This document shows positions 53,370 through 61,227 of a DNA stretch of 64,000 bases, in pieces. Position 1 is the stretch's first letter. Every line of letters begins with the position of its first letter. The stretch is from the NCBI RefSeq assembly GCF_000472865.1, contig NZ_AXAP01000004.1, positions 186,001-250,000 of the forward strand, in the 5' to 3' direction. Source of the stretch: Bradyrhizobium elkanii WSM2783 (GTDB lineage Bacteria > Pseudomonadota > Alphaproteobacteria > Rhizobiales > Xanthobacteraceae). Made by a program: the position numbers and the translations under genes. Under the pieces are notes generated by a model. That model searched no databases and had not been told where the DNA came from. It worked only from the letters and a program-made list of their open reading frames with translations.

Positions 53370-54740
53370 ATGGCCAACGAAACCGCAACGCTCGCCGCCT
53401 ATGTCGCTAACCTGAAATTCGCGGATATTCCACCGGAAGTATTGCAGCGCGCCAAGGTGCTGACGCTGGACTTCCTCGGCAGCACGATCCGGGCGCGGCG
53501 CGAAGCCGAATCCACGCCCTCGCTGCTCAAGATGCTGGAAGCGCTGGCGCTTGATGGCAAGGGCGAAGCCACCGTGTTCGGCGACGGCAAGACCTGGACG
53601 CCGGCGGTCGCGGCGCTGCTCAACGGCGCGCTCGGCCATTCCCTCGACTTCGATGACACGCACGCCGATTCCTCGCTGCATCCGAGTGCGCCCGTGGTGC
53701 CTGCTGCGTTTGCGGTCGGCGAGATGGTCGGCGCCTCCGGCCGCGACGTGCTGACCGCTGTTGTCGCGGGCTATGAGGTCTGCTGCCGGCTCGGCAATGC
53801 GCTCGATCCGACCTCGCATTATGCGCGCGGCTTCCATCCGACCGCGACCGCCGGCACCTATGGCGCGGCAGCGGCGGCCGCGAAACTGTTCGGGCTATCG
53901 AAGGAGCAGATCATCGCGGCCTTCGGCGTCTCCGGCAGCCAGGCCGCGGGCTCGCTGCAGTTCCTCATCAACGGCGCCTGGAACAAGCGCTACCAGGTCG
54001 GCGCCGCCGCGATGAACGGCGTCATCGCCGCAACGCTGGCGCGCAACGATTTCGTCGGCTCGGTCGAATCGGTGGAAGGCAAGCATGGCCTGCTCGTCGG
54101 CTACAGCGACGACGTGCACCCGGACAAGGCGATTGCGGGGCTCGGCAGCATCTTTGAGACCATGAAGATCGGCGTCAAACCCTATCCGAGCTGCCGCTAC
54201 ACCCATGCCGCGATCGATGCGCTGATCGCGATGCGGCGCGAGCACAATCTGACGCCGGACCAGGTGAAGCGGGTCGAGATCGGCCTGCACCGCAACGGCA
54301 TCACGCTGACCGGCGATGCCGCCACCAAGCGGCATCCGACCTCGATCGTTGGCGGCCAGTTCTCGATGTTCTTCACCGGTGCCGTTGCCCTCGACCAGGG
54401 CCGCTTCGGCTGGGACGACTACAGTCGGCTTGGCGATGCCGCGATCGATGCGCTCGCCGACAAGTTCGACGTGGTGCAGGACGACCGGCTGGAGATCGGC
54501 CGCACCCATCCGTTCGGCGCGCGCGTCAGCATCACCACCGACGACGGCGTGCATGAGCGGCTCAATGCCGACCCCTCGGGCGAGCCGACCTCATTCCCCG
54601 ATGCTCAGGCGATGCAGCAGAAATTCCTCACCCTGGCCCGCCCGGTCCTGAACGGCCGTGCCGACCAATTCGCCGATGCGATCCTGTCGCTGGAACGCTT
54701 CGACCGCGTGGAACAGGCGACGCAATTGGGCCGGCAGTAG
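53370..54740 (+). CDS. MmgE/PrpD family protein
   Basis: 456 residues from the ATG at 53370, with AACGAGGAAACACG before it. TATLAAYVANLKFADIPPEVLQRAKVLTLDFLGSTIRARREAES, ALGHSLDFDDTH, GYEVCCRLGNAL, HPTATAGTYGAAAAAAKLFGL and PYPSCRYTHAAIDAL match the 2-methylcitrate dehydratase/iminodisuccinate epimerase superfamily. No prpB or prpC is adjacent, so methylcitrate dehydration is not assured. Start and length are typical. Confidence 0.93.
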   Translation: MANETATLAAYVANLKFADIPPEVLQRAKVLTLDFLGSTIRARREAESTPSLLKMLEALALDGKGEATVFGDGKTWTPAVAALLNGALGHSLDFDDTHADSSLHPSAPVVPAAFAVGEMVGASGRDVLTAVVAGYEVCCRLGNALDPTSHYARGFHPTATAGTYGAAAAAAKLFGLSKEQIIAAFGVSGSQAAGSLQFLINGAWNKRYQVGAAAMNGVIAATLARNDFVGSVESVEGKHGLLVGYSDDVHPDKAIAGLGSIFETMKIGVKPYPSCRYTHAAIDALIAMRREHNLTPDQVKRVEIGLHRNGITLTGDAATKRHPTSIVGGQFSMFFTGAVALDQGRFGWDDYSRLGDAAIDALADKFDVVQDDRLEIGRTHPFGARVSITTDDGVHERLNADPSGEPTSFPDAQAMQQKFLTLARPVLNGRADQFADAILSLERFDRVEQATQLGRQ

Positions 54741-54745
54741 GCCTC

Positions 54746-55312
54746 TCAAACCGTCCATCGATCGCGATCGGTCACCCAGATATCGACGGCATCGCCATTG
54801 AGCTCGGCCTGGCCGTCGATTTTCGCACCAAGCCGGCGCGCCACCGCCTGCGAGGCGGCGTTGACCGGATCGATGCAATGAATGATGCGATCGACTGCAA
54901 GATTGGCGAACACCCAGTCGATGGCCGCGCGCGCTGCCTCGACCGCATAGCCCTTGCCGCGACAATCCTTGGCGATGCCCCAGCCGACCTCGAACCCCGG
55001 CCATCCTGCCGGGTACCAAGGGCCCACTCGGCCCACGTAGCGGCCGGATGATCTTTCTTCGACGGCAAACATGCCGAAACCATGCAGCGCCCAGTGCCCG
55101 GCGATGACCGCCGCATTGCGCCAGCCAGTCGTTTCGTTGGTCACCGCCTTATGGTCGGGCGTGATGAATCGCGCCGTCTCGGGATCGGCGAGCATGGCGG
55201 TGTTCGGCGCGATGTCGGAAGCCTTCCACGAGCGCAGGATCAACCGCGGCGTCTCGATTGTGGGACCGTGAAATTGCGCCGGCGCTGAGCCGGGCTTGAG
55301 CCAAGCGACCAT
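54746..55312 (-). CDS. GNAT family N-acetyltransferase (RimJ/RimL-like)
   Basis: 188 residues. TIETPRLILRSWKASDIAPNTAMLADPETARFI, then GMFAVEERSSGRYVGRVGPWYPAGWPGFEVGWGIAKDCRGKGYAVEAARAAIDWVF with the acetyl-CoA pyrophosphate loop C-R-G-K-G-Y-A (about 118-124), and RIIHCIDPVNAASQAVARRLGA. This is the pattern of RimJ/RimL-type enzymes that acetylate protein or small-molecule amines. The ATG has AGGAGC two bases away. Convergent with the MmgE gene, five bases apart. Confidence 0.93.
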   Translation of the reverse strand: MVAWLKPGSAPAQFHGPTIETPRLILRSWKASDIAPNTAMLADPETARFITPDHKAVTNETTGWRNAAVIAGHWALHGFGMFAVEERSSGRYVGRVGPWYPAGWPGFEVGWGIAKDCRGKGYAVEAARAAIDWVFANLAVDRIIHCIDPVNAASQAVARRLGAKIDGQAELNGDAVDIWVTDRDRWTV

Positions 55313-55355
55313 TGCTCCTGCACCCTACTGACCAGAATGAGAAGATCCGCGGATA

Positions 55356-56240
55356 TCACTTCAATCTAGCGGAAAAGCGTTCATCCAGGTAGCGGCTCAC
55401 CAGCACCGCCGACCGTGCGTCCAGGTGCACGCCGTCGTCCCATCGCAGTTCGCTGCGGTCGACGTCGATCGGCAGCCAGCGGCTCTGATCCGGAAATGCG
55501 CGATGGACGATCTCGCGCGTGGTCCTGACATAGAGCGATGTCTCGATCGGCGCGGCGTAGGGCATTTCCATCAGCAGCACGCGGGCGCCGCGCTGTTCCA
55601 GCAGCTCGATCAACCGGCCGATCGTTTCGATATTGACCTTGGCGGCGGCGCTCGGGTCTTCGGACTCCATCTCTCCGATCGCCCGCTGCAGATAGACGTG
55701 GTTGTCGAAATTGCCGGGCGGCTGCGCGAGCAGGCTTTTCAGCCGGGCCGCAATCTGGGCGTGGGTGACCGGGGCATGCACCCGGTTCTCATAGGCCGCA
55801 ACGGCGGTCCGGATCGGGCGCAAGAACAGCGCCTCGTGCCCTTCCTTGGTGGAGAAGCGCTTCACCAGATCCGCATCCGGCGCGCGGGACAAGATATTGG
55901 TCTCGACGACGATCAGCTTGGGAAGCTGCCGCTGGCCCGCGAGGATCTCGAGCGCAGTGACGGGCGAGCCGCCCGCGAACGCCAGATTCCCCACGCGCGG
56001 CGTTTCGAAATATTCCTCCCTGAGCCGGAAGGTCAGCGAGCTGCCGACCAGCACGACATCCGGAACGGGATTGTCGACATAGCGGTTCACGATGACGAGC
56101 GCGCCATCGCGCGCGGTCGTCGCCGGCAGTTGGAGCGCGTGTCCGAACCGCGCGGTCGCGATACCGCAGGCGAGCAGCAGGAGCGCTGCCGCAACGGCGC
56201 TCTTGATCAACCAAGCGGTGGGTTTGGGCTGCTGCTCCAT
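55356..56240 (-). CDS. Membrane-anchored SGNH-like protein (AlgJ/AlgX-type), partner of an MBOAT acyltransferase
   Basis: 294 residues from the ATG at 56240. One N-terminal helix (LIKSAVAAALLLLACGIATARF), then a periplasmic domain with the GSS-type nucleophile block in VVLVGSSLTFRLREEYF (Ser near 64) and the D-x-x-H block in WDDGVHLDARSA near the C-terminus. The protein starts four bases after the stop of the MBOAT gene on the same strand, so the two are an operon. By analogy with AlgI/AlgJ/AlgX it likely moves the acetyl group onto a surface polysaccharide. Confidence 0.78.
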   Translation of the reverse strand: MEQQPKPTAWLIKSAVAAALLLLACGIATARFGHALQLPATTARDGALVIVNRYVDNPVPDVVLVGSSLTFRLREEYFETPRVGNLAFAGGSPVTALEILAGQRQLPKLIVVETNILSRAPDADLVKRFSTKEGHEALFLRPIRTAVAAYENRVHAPVTHAQIAARLKSLLAQPPGNFDNHVYLQRAIGEMESEDPSAAAKVNIETIGRLIELLEQRGARVLLMEMPYAAPIETSLYVRTTREIVHRAFPDQSRWLPIDVDRSELRWDDGVHLDARSAVLVSRYLDERFSARLK

Positions 56241-56244
56241 GCGA

Positions 56245-57606
56245 TCAGAACTGGAAATAGATGAAGGCACTGTCCGGCCCCGCCTCCAGATAGGCAAGCG
56301 CGACCAGCGCACCATAGGCATATGGCTCCCACCGCGTCAGCGCGGTCTCGAACAGCGATGTGATGCGCATATGCTGCAGCAGGACCGGAAGCGCGTAGAG
56401 CAGCGCAAGATTGTAGAACAATTTGGGCGGATTCGGGTTGGTGGTCGGCGTGAACATGCCGGTGAGATAGGCGAGCGCATGATCGAAATTCGGCAGCTTG
56501 AAGAAGATCCAGGCCATGGTGACGCAGAAGAACACCACCCCCATCCGCAACAGGCGCAGCGGCATGGAATCGATCGCCTGCAGCAGGCGCAGGAACGGCC
56601 GCTCGATCACCAGGAACAGCCCGTGCAGCACGCCCCAGGCCAGATAGCTGAAGCCTGCGCCGTGCCAGAGGCCGCCGAGCCCCATCACGATCATCAGGTT
56701 GAGATAGGTTCTGACACGCCCATGGCGGTTTCCCCCTAAGGGGATGTAGAGATAGGTGCGCAGCCAGGTTGACAGCGAGATGTGCCACCGGGTCCAGAAT
56801 TCCGAGAACGACAGCGACGTATAGGGCAGGTCGAAATTGATCGGCAGGCGGTAGCCGAACAGAAGCGCGAGACCGATCGCGATCGCAGAATAACCGAAGA
56901 AGTCGGCATAGATCTGATAGCCGTAGAGGAAAACGAGCAGCCAGCGGTCCTGGGTTTGCAGCGTCTCGTAGAGCGGGAAGTCCATATAGGCCGTCATCTC
57001 GTTGAGATTGTTGGCCACGTAGAGCTTGAAGAAGAAGCCCGCGATGATCCATTTCGTGGCTTCGACGAACGGCACGTCGGCAAGCCGCTTCGGCACGATC
57101 TGCGGCATGAAATTGCCGGCGCGCGTGATCGGACCGGAGACGAGCTGCGGAAAGAAGATGATGTAGAGGAAGACGTCGGTCAGAGGCGGCCGCAAGGCCT
57201 TGCTGCGCGTGAGGTCGACCAACAGGCTGATATTGTGAAAGACGAAAAAGGAGATGCCGATCGGTAGCGGCAGCTTCAAGAGGAAGTCGATCGCCGCATT
57301 GTCGACCAGCACCGGCGCCTTCGGATCGAGAAACAGGAATTTGTATTTGAAGAAGGCGAGCAGCGCGAGGTTGAAGACGATGCCGGCCGGCAGCCAGCGC
57401 CGGTCGTGCAGCGACAGCACCAGGAACAGATAGGTCCCGCCGACCGCGACCGCGAGCAGCGGCAGCAGCTCGGGCTGGCCGTATCCATAGAAGAACAGGC
57501 TCGCGACCACCAGGAGCAGGACCTGGAACCGCCGGAGCGGCGGGAGGTAGTAGGCCACAAATACGATCGCGGCAAACAAGCCGAATTGCCACGACGTGAA
57601 AGTCAT
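56245..57606 (-). CDS. MBOAT family O-acyltransferase (AlgI/DltB-like)
   Basis: 453 residues from the ATG at 57606. About ten membrane helices. Characteristic MBOAT segments are FFPQLVSGPITRAGNFMPQI, GYQIYADFFGYSAIAIGLALLFGYRLPINFDLPYTSLSFSEFWTRWHISLSTWLRTYLYIPLGGNR, and MGLGGLWHGAGFSYLAWGVLHGLFLVIERP with the catalytic His in LWHG. It carries acyl groups across the membrane for polysaccharide O-acetylation. Paired with the SGNH-like protein downstream; there are no alginate polymerase genes nearby, so the polymer is unknown. Confidence 0.95.
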   Translation of the reverse strand: MTFTSWQFGLFAAIVFVAYYLPPLRRFQVLLLVVASLFFYGYGQPELLPLLAVAVGGTYLFLVLSLHDRRWLPAGIVFNLALLAFFKYKFLFLDPKAPVLVDNAAIDFLLKLPLPIGISFFVFHNISLLVDLTRSKALRPPLTDVFLYIIFFPQLVSGPITRAGNFMPQIVPKRLADVPFVEATKWIIAGFFFKLYVANNLNEMTAYMDFPLYETLQTQDRWLLVFLYGYQIYADFFGYSAIAIGLALLFGYRLPINFDLPYTSLSFSEFWTRWHISLSTWLRTYLYIPLGGNRHGRVRTYLNLMIVMGLGGLWHGAGFSYLAWGVLHGLFLVIERPFLRLLQAIDSMPLRLLRMGVVFFCVTMAWIFFKLPNFDHALAYLTGMFTPTTNPNPPKLFYNLALLYALPVLLQHMRITSLFETALTRWEPYAYGALVALAYLEAGPDSAFIYFQF

Positions 57607-57777
57607 GTTCCGGGGGCCTCGCAGGAACCTTGGAGCCCATGGCATGCCCCATTGGCGATTCCAGAGTCAAGCCACGATGATGCCAAAAGCCGGCACCCGG
57701 CGTGCACGTCCGGGATGATGGCGTGCAGGCGGCGGATTCCTGCTATCATTGAAGCCACGAAATAAGGAGTCCCCCTC

Positions 57778-58695
57778 ATGAGCTGGCTTCCCTCCAACGA
57801 TCCGATCCTCGGCGATCCCAAGACCTGCGACGCGCTGGAGCTCGTCATCGTGCCTCGCACCCGCGATCTCGGCGACGGCTTTGCCGTGCGGCGCGCGCTG
57901 CCGCATGGCAAGCGGCAGATGGTCGGCCCCTTCATCTTCCTCGACCATTTCGGGCCGATGCAGTTTCTCGCCGGCAAGGGCATGGATGTGCGGCCGCATC
58001 CGCATATCGGGCTTGCCACCGTCACCTATCTCTTTGACGGCAGCATCATGCACCGCGACAGCGAGGGCAACATCCAGGAGATCCAGCCCGGCGCGATGAA
58101 CCTGATGACCGCAGGCCGCGGCATCGCCCATTCCGAACGCACGCCTGATGTGCAGCGCCGCGACGGCCAGAAGATGCTGGGCCTGCAGAGCTGGATCGCG
58201 CTGCCTCAGGCCAAGGAAGAGATCGCGCCCTCGTTCCAGCATTATGCCGCCGGCGACCTGCCCATGATCAGCGAACGCGGCTTCACCGCGCGCGTCATCG
58301 CGGGCTCGTCGTTCGGCATCTCTTCGCCGGTCGAGATGGTCTCGCCCTGGTTCTACACCGAGGTCGCCGCAGAAGCCGGCACCAGCGTGCCACTCGATCC
58401 CGATCATGAGGAACGCGGGATCTATCTCGTCGACGGCGAGGTCGAGATCGCGAACGAGCGTTATGAGGGACCGCGCCTCCTGATCTTCCGGCCCGGCGAC
58501 CGCATCACCGTGAAAGCGCTGCAGCCGACGCGGATGATGTTCCTGGGCGGCGACGCGCTCGAAGGCCCACGCCACATCTGGTGGAATTTCGTCTCGTCCA
58601 GCAAGGAGCGGATCGAGCAGGCCAAACAGGACTGGAAAACCGGACGTTTCGAGCCGGTCCCGCAGGAACATGAGTTCATTCCGCTGCCTGAGTGA
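57778..58695 (+). CDS. Pirin family protein
   Basis: 305 residues, ATG behind AAGGAGTCCCC. The N-terminal cupin has FIFLDHFGPMQ, VRPHPHIGLATVTYLFDGSIMHRDSEGNIQEIQPGAMNLMTAGRGIAHSER, with the metal ligands HxH...H...E arranged as in pirins (His in PHPHIG and AHSE region). A second cupin follows (LYLVDGEVEI). Family members are iron-binding regulators or quercetinases; the role here is unknown. Confidence 0.94.
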   Translation: MSWLPSNDPILGDPKTCDALELVIVPRTRDLGDGFAVRRALPHGKRQMVGPFIFLDHFGPMQFLAGKGMDVRPHPHIGLATVTYLFDGSIMHRDSEGNIQEIQPGAMNLMTAGRGIAHSERTPDVQRRDGQKMLGLQSWIALPQAKEEIAPSFQHYAAGDLPMISERGFTARVIAGSSFGISSPVEMVSPWFYTEVAAEAGTSVPLDPDHEERGIYLVDGEVEIANERYEGPRLLIFRPGDRITVKALQPTRMMFLGGDALEGPRHIWWNFVSSSKERIEQAKQDWKTGRFEPVPQEHEFIPLPE

Positions 58696-58716
58696 GCTAT
58701 CTCCCCATCGCTCTAC

Positions 58717-58740
58717 GCCGCCCGCAATCTCGCGGGCGGC
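58717..58740. terminator. Perfect hairpin after the pirin gene
   Basis: GCCGCCCGC, loop AATCTC, GCGGGCGGC: nine perfect pairs, 21 bases after the pirin stop and 20 bases before the purC start. The T-run is weak (CGCTTTG), so termination may be partial. Confidence 0.45.
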
Positions 58741-58760
58741 CGCTTTGAAGGTCTGACCAG

Positions 58761-59675
58761 ATGAATGCGATGCGCGCCAGCGACCTGCCCTTGCCGCAAA
58801 TCGGCCGCGGCAAGGTCCGCGATATCTATGCCGTGGGCGAGGACCGCGTGCTGCTGTTGACCACCGATCGCATCTCGGCGTTCGACGTGGTGATGGCCGA
58901 GACCATCCCGATGAAGGGCGCGGTGCTGACCCAGATCAGCGCCTGGTGGTTTCGCCAGCTCGAAAGCACCGTGCCGCATCACATGATCAGCGCCGATGCC
59001 GATGAAATCATCCGCGAGGTGCCCGCACTGAAGGACCATCGCGCCGATATCGTCGGGCGCGCGATGCTGTGCCGGCGCACCACCGTCTTCCCGATCGAAT
59101 GCGTGATCCGCGGCTACATCTCCGGCTCGGCCTGGAAGGAATATGCCGCGCACGGCACGCTTGCCGGCGAAAAGCTGCCGGCAGGCCTCGTCGAGAGCGC
59201 CAAGCTGGAGCCTGCGATCTTCAGTCCGGCGACCAAGGCCGAGACCGGGCATGACGAGAATATCACGGTCGCCCGCGTGCGCGAGATCGTCGGCTTTGAT
59301 GTTGCCGACACGCTGGAGCGGATGGCGCGCACGGTCTACGCCTACGGCGAAAAGGTCAGCCGCGAGCGCGGCATCATCATCGCCGACACCAAGTTCGAAT
59401 TCGGTCGCGATAAGGATGGACGGATCATCCTGATCGACGAGGTGATGACGCCGGACTCCTCGCGCTTCTGGGCGGTCGATGTCTACAGACCGGGCCAGCC
59501 GCAGCCGAGCTTCGACAAGCAGCCCTTGCGCGACTATCTCGACACTGAGCGCCACGCCGGCCGCTGGAACGGCGACGCCCCGGCGCCGCCATTGCCGGCC
59601 AGCGTGGTGGACGCGACCAGCAAGCGCTACCTGGAGGCTTATCGGCGGGTAACGGGCAGCGAGTTGAAGATCTAA
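58761..59675 (+). CDS. purC: Phosphoribosylaminoimidazole-succinocarboxamide synthase
   Basis: 304 residues from the ATG at 58761 (another ATG three codons later). [101 protein letters not shown] and [12 protein letters not shown] are the SAICAR synthetase signatures. It joins CAIR and aspartate in purine synthesis. It is the long, yeast-like form of about 300 residues; Bradyrhizobium relatives also carry a shorter housekeeping copy next to purSQL, so this may be the second. Confidence 0.95.
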   Translation: MNAMRASDLPLPQIGRGKVRDIYAVGEDRVLLLTTDRISAFDVVMAETIPMKGAVLTQISAWWFRQLESTVPHHMISADADEIIREVPALKDHRADIVGRAMLCRRTTVFPIECVIRGYISGSAWKEYAAHGTLAGEKLPAGLVESAKLEPAIFSPATKAETGHDENITVARVREIVGFDVADTLERMARTVYAYGEKVSRERGIIIADTKFEFGRDKDGRIILIDEVMTPDSSRFWAVDVYRPGQPQPSFDKQPLRDYLDTERHAGRWNGDAPAPPLPASVVDATSKRYLEAYRRVTGSELKI

Positions 59676-59695
59676 CCGCCGTCGCGATTCTATCC

Positions 59696-59773
59696 CGTCA
59701 TTGCGAGCGCAGCGAAGCAATCCATGCCCCCGCAAGCGGTGAGATGGATTGCTTCGCTGCGCTCGCAATGACG
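59696..59773. repeat. Palindromic intergenic repeat, GTCATTGCGAGCGCAGCGAAGCAATCC type
   Basis: Nearly perfect: CGTCATTGCGAGCGCAGCGAAG and CTTCGCTGCGCTCGCAATGACG are exact arms around a loop of about 35 bases. A different repeat family from the others in the window. Confidence 0.75.
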
Positions 59774-59845
59774 GTGGTGCGATTGCGTCGGCGCCGTCTC
59801 CAGTGCCAATCTCCTAGCCAGACAAAATCCGGGGAGGAGCAAAAC

Positions 59846-60646
59846 ATGAGCGAGGCCGACAGCGTGCTCGTCGAACAGGATGGTGCGGTGACCATCGTCT
59901 CGATCAACCGTCCGCATTGCCGCAACGCCGTCGACGGCGCCACCGCGCGCAGGCTCTATGACACTTTCCTTGCCTTCGATGCCGACGAGAATGCGTCGGT
60001 GGCAGTGCTCACCGGCACCGGCGGCATCTTCTGCGCCGGCGCCGACCTGAAGGCGGTTGCCGCGGGCGATCCCGCACGAAAGCGCAAGATCGGCGGCCAA
60101 CAATCGATCGCGCCGATGGGGCCGAGCCGGCTGCGCCTTTCGAAGCCGGTCATTGCCGCGGTCGAAAGCTATGCGGTTGCAGGTGGCCTGGAGCCGGCGC
60201 TGTGGGCCGACATGCGGGTGGCAGCGGAAGACGCGACCTTCGGTGTGTTCTGCCGCCGCTTCGGCGTGCCGCTGATCGATCTCGGCACCATCCGCCTGCC
60301 GCGCCTGATCGACGATTCCGAGGCGATGGACCTGATCCTGACCGGACGCTCGGTCGGCGGCCCGGAGGCACTTCGCTTGGGCCTCGTCAATCGCCTGGCG
60401 CCCAAGGGCGAGGCCGGCGCGCAGGCGATTGCGCTCGCCAGGGAAATCGCACGCTTCCCACAACAATGCCTGCGCGCGGACCGCCTGTCGGCGCTGCGGC
60501 AATGGGACCTCGAAGAGGAAGAAGCAATCGTCAATGAAGTACGCGGCGGGCTCGAAGTCATCGCCTCAGGCGAAACGCTCGCGGGCGCCACCCGCTTCGC
60601 CTCCGGCGCCGGCCGCCATGGCGCCTTCGGCGGAAAGGACGATTGA
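59846..60646 (+). CDS. Enoyl-CoA hydratase/isomerase (crotonase) family protein
   Basis: 266 residues from the ATG at 59846 behind GGGGAGGAGC. VTIVSINRPHCRNAVDGATARRLYDTFLAFDADENASVAVLTGTGGIFCAGADLKAVA gives the oxyanion loop, and KPVIAAVESYAVAGGLEPALWADMRVAAEDATFGVFCRRFGVPLIDLGTIRLPRLI follows the family, with glutamate at the usual acid position not clearly kept (GLEPA). Some crotonases with that change act as isomerases or thioesterases. Substrate unknown. Confidence 0.92.
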   Translation: MSEADSVLVEQDGAVTIVSINRPHCRNAVDGATARRLYDTFLAFDADENASVAVLTGTGGIFCAGADLKAVAAGDPARKRKIGGQQSIAPMGPSRLRLSKPVIAAVESYAVAGGLEPALWADMRVAAEDATFGVFCRRFGVPLIDLGTIRLPRLIDDSEAMDLILTGRSVGGPEALRLGLVNRLAPKGEAGAQAIALAREIARFPQQCLRADRLSALRQWDLEEEEAIVNEVRGGLEVIASGETLAGATRFASGAGRHGAFGGKDD

Positions 60647-61227
60647 CCGTAGCCCGGATCGTGCGTCGCTCCATCTGGGCTACAAGTTCGCCATCATTGC
60701 GAGCAGCGAGGTCACGATGGTTTCGGCGCCGGTGGGCGCGATTTTGCAGAATAACGCTAGCCGGTCCAGGCTGCCACTGACCGGCCTTGTGGCAGCAGCC
60801 TGGCGCCCGTGGCCAGACCGGCACAACACAGTGCTCGGCGACATTTATCAACCCAGGGCTGGACGTCGTGTCTGGCCAAATCTACACTACCGAAAGCGCA
60901 GCCGGGGCAATGGGGCGGGCGTTGGCATGTCCGGTCTTCCAGTGACAAAGGGAAGCGGGTCTGGGTGGCGAGTGCGGCGTGAGCCGGAAGCCGCTGCTCT
61001 TCGCACGGCTAGCATGCTCGCTCACATCAGACCCCGCCCTGAGGCGCATGCAGCATGCATCGTCCAAGGTCTGCTTCAATCGGCAATTGGCACGCCTGCC
61101 GCGTTGATCAGCACTTACGAATTTTTCTATCGAGCGTCGAGCGATGAGCGAGCCAATGCTACGGCTCGGCCGGAATTGGCTATCGCCGCCATTACTCATC
61201 AAGAGTGCGAGTCGGGTTCATCCCAAG
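60647..61227. other. Gap of 581 bases upstream of the cyclase-ATPase gene; no gene recognised
   Basis: Long frames on both strands have no protein-like features: a minus-strand frame at 60882-61202 reads as a mixture of basic residues with no motif. No terminator or obvious promoter is seen; the large gene's own promoter should lie in the last 200 bases. Confidence 0.5.

Noticed and set aside
60882..61202. 106-codon minus-strand frame before the cyclase gene
   Set aside because: No motif, no signal, no ribosome site; composition is like other shadow frames.
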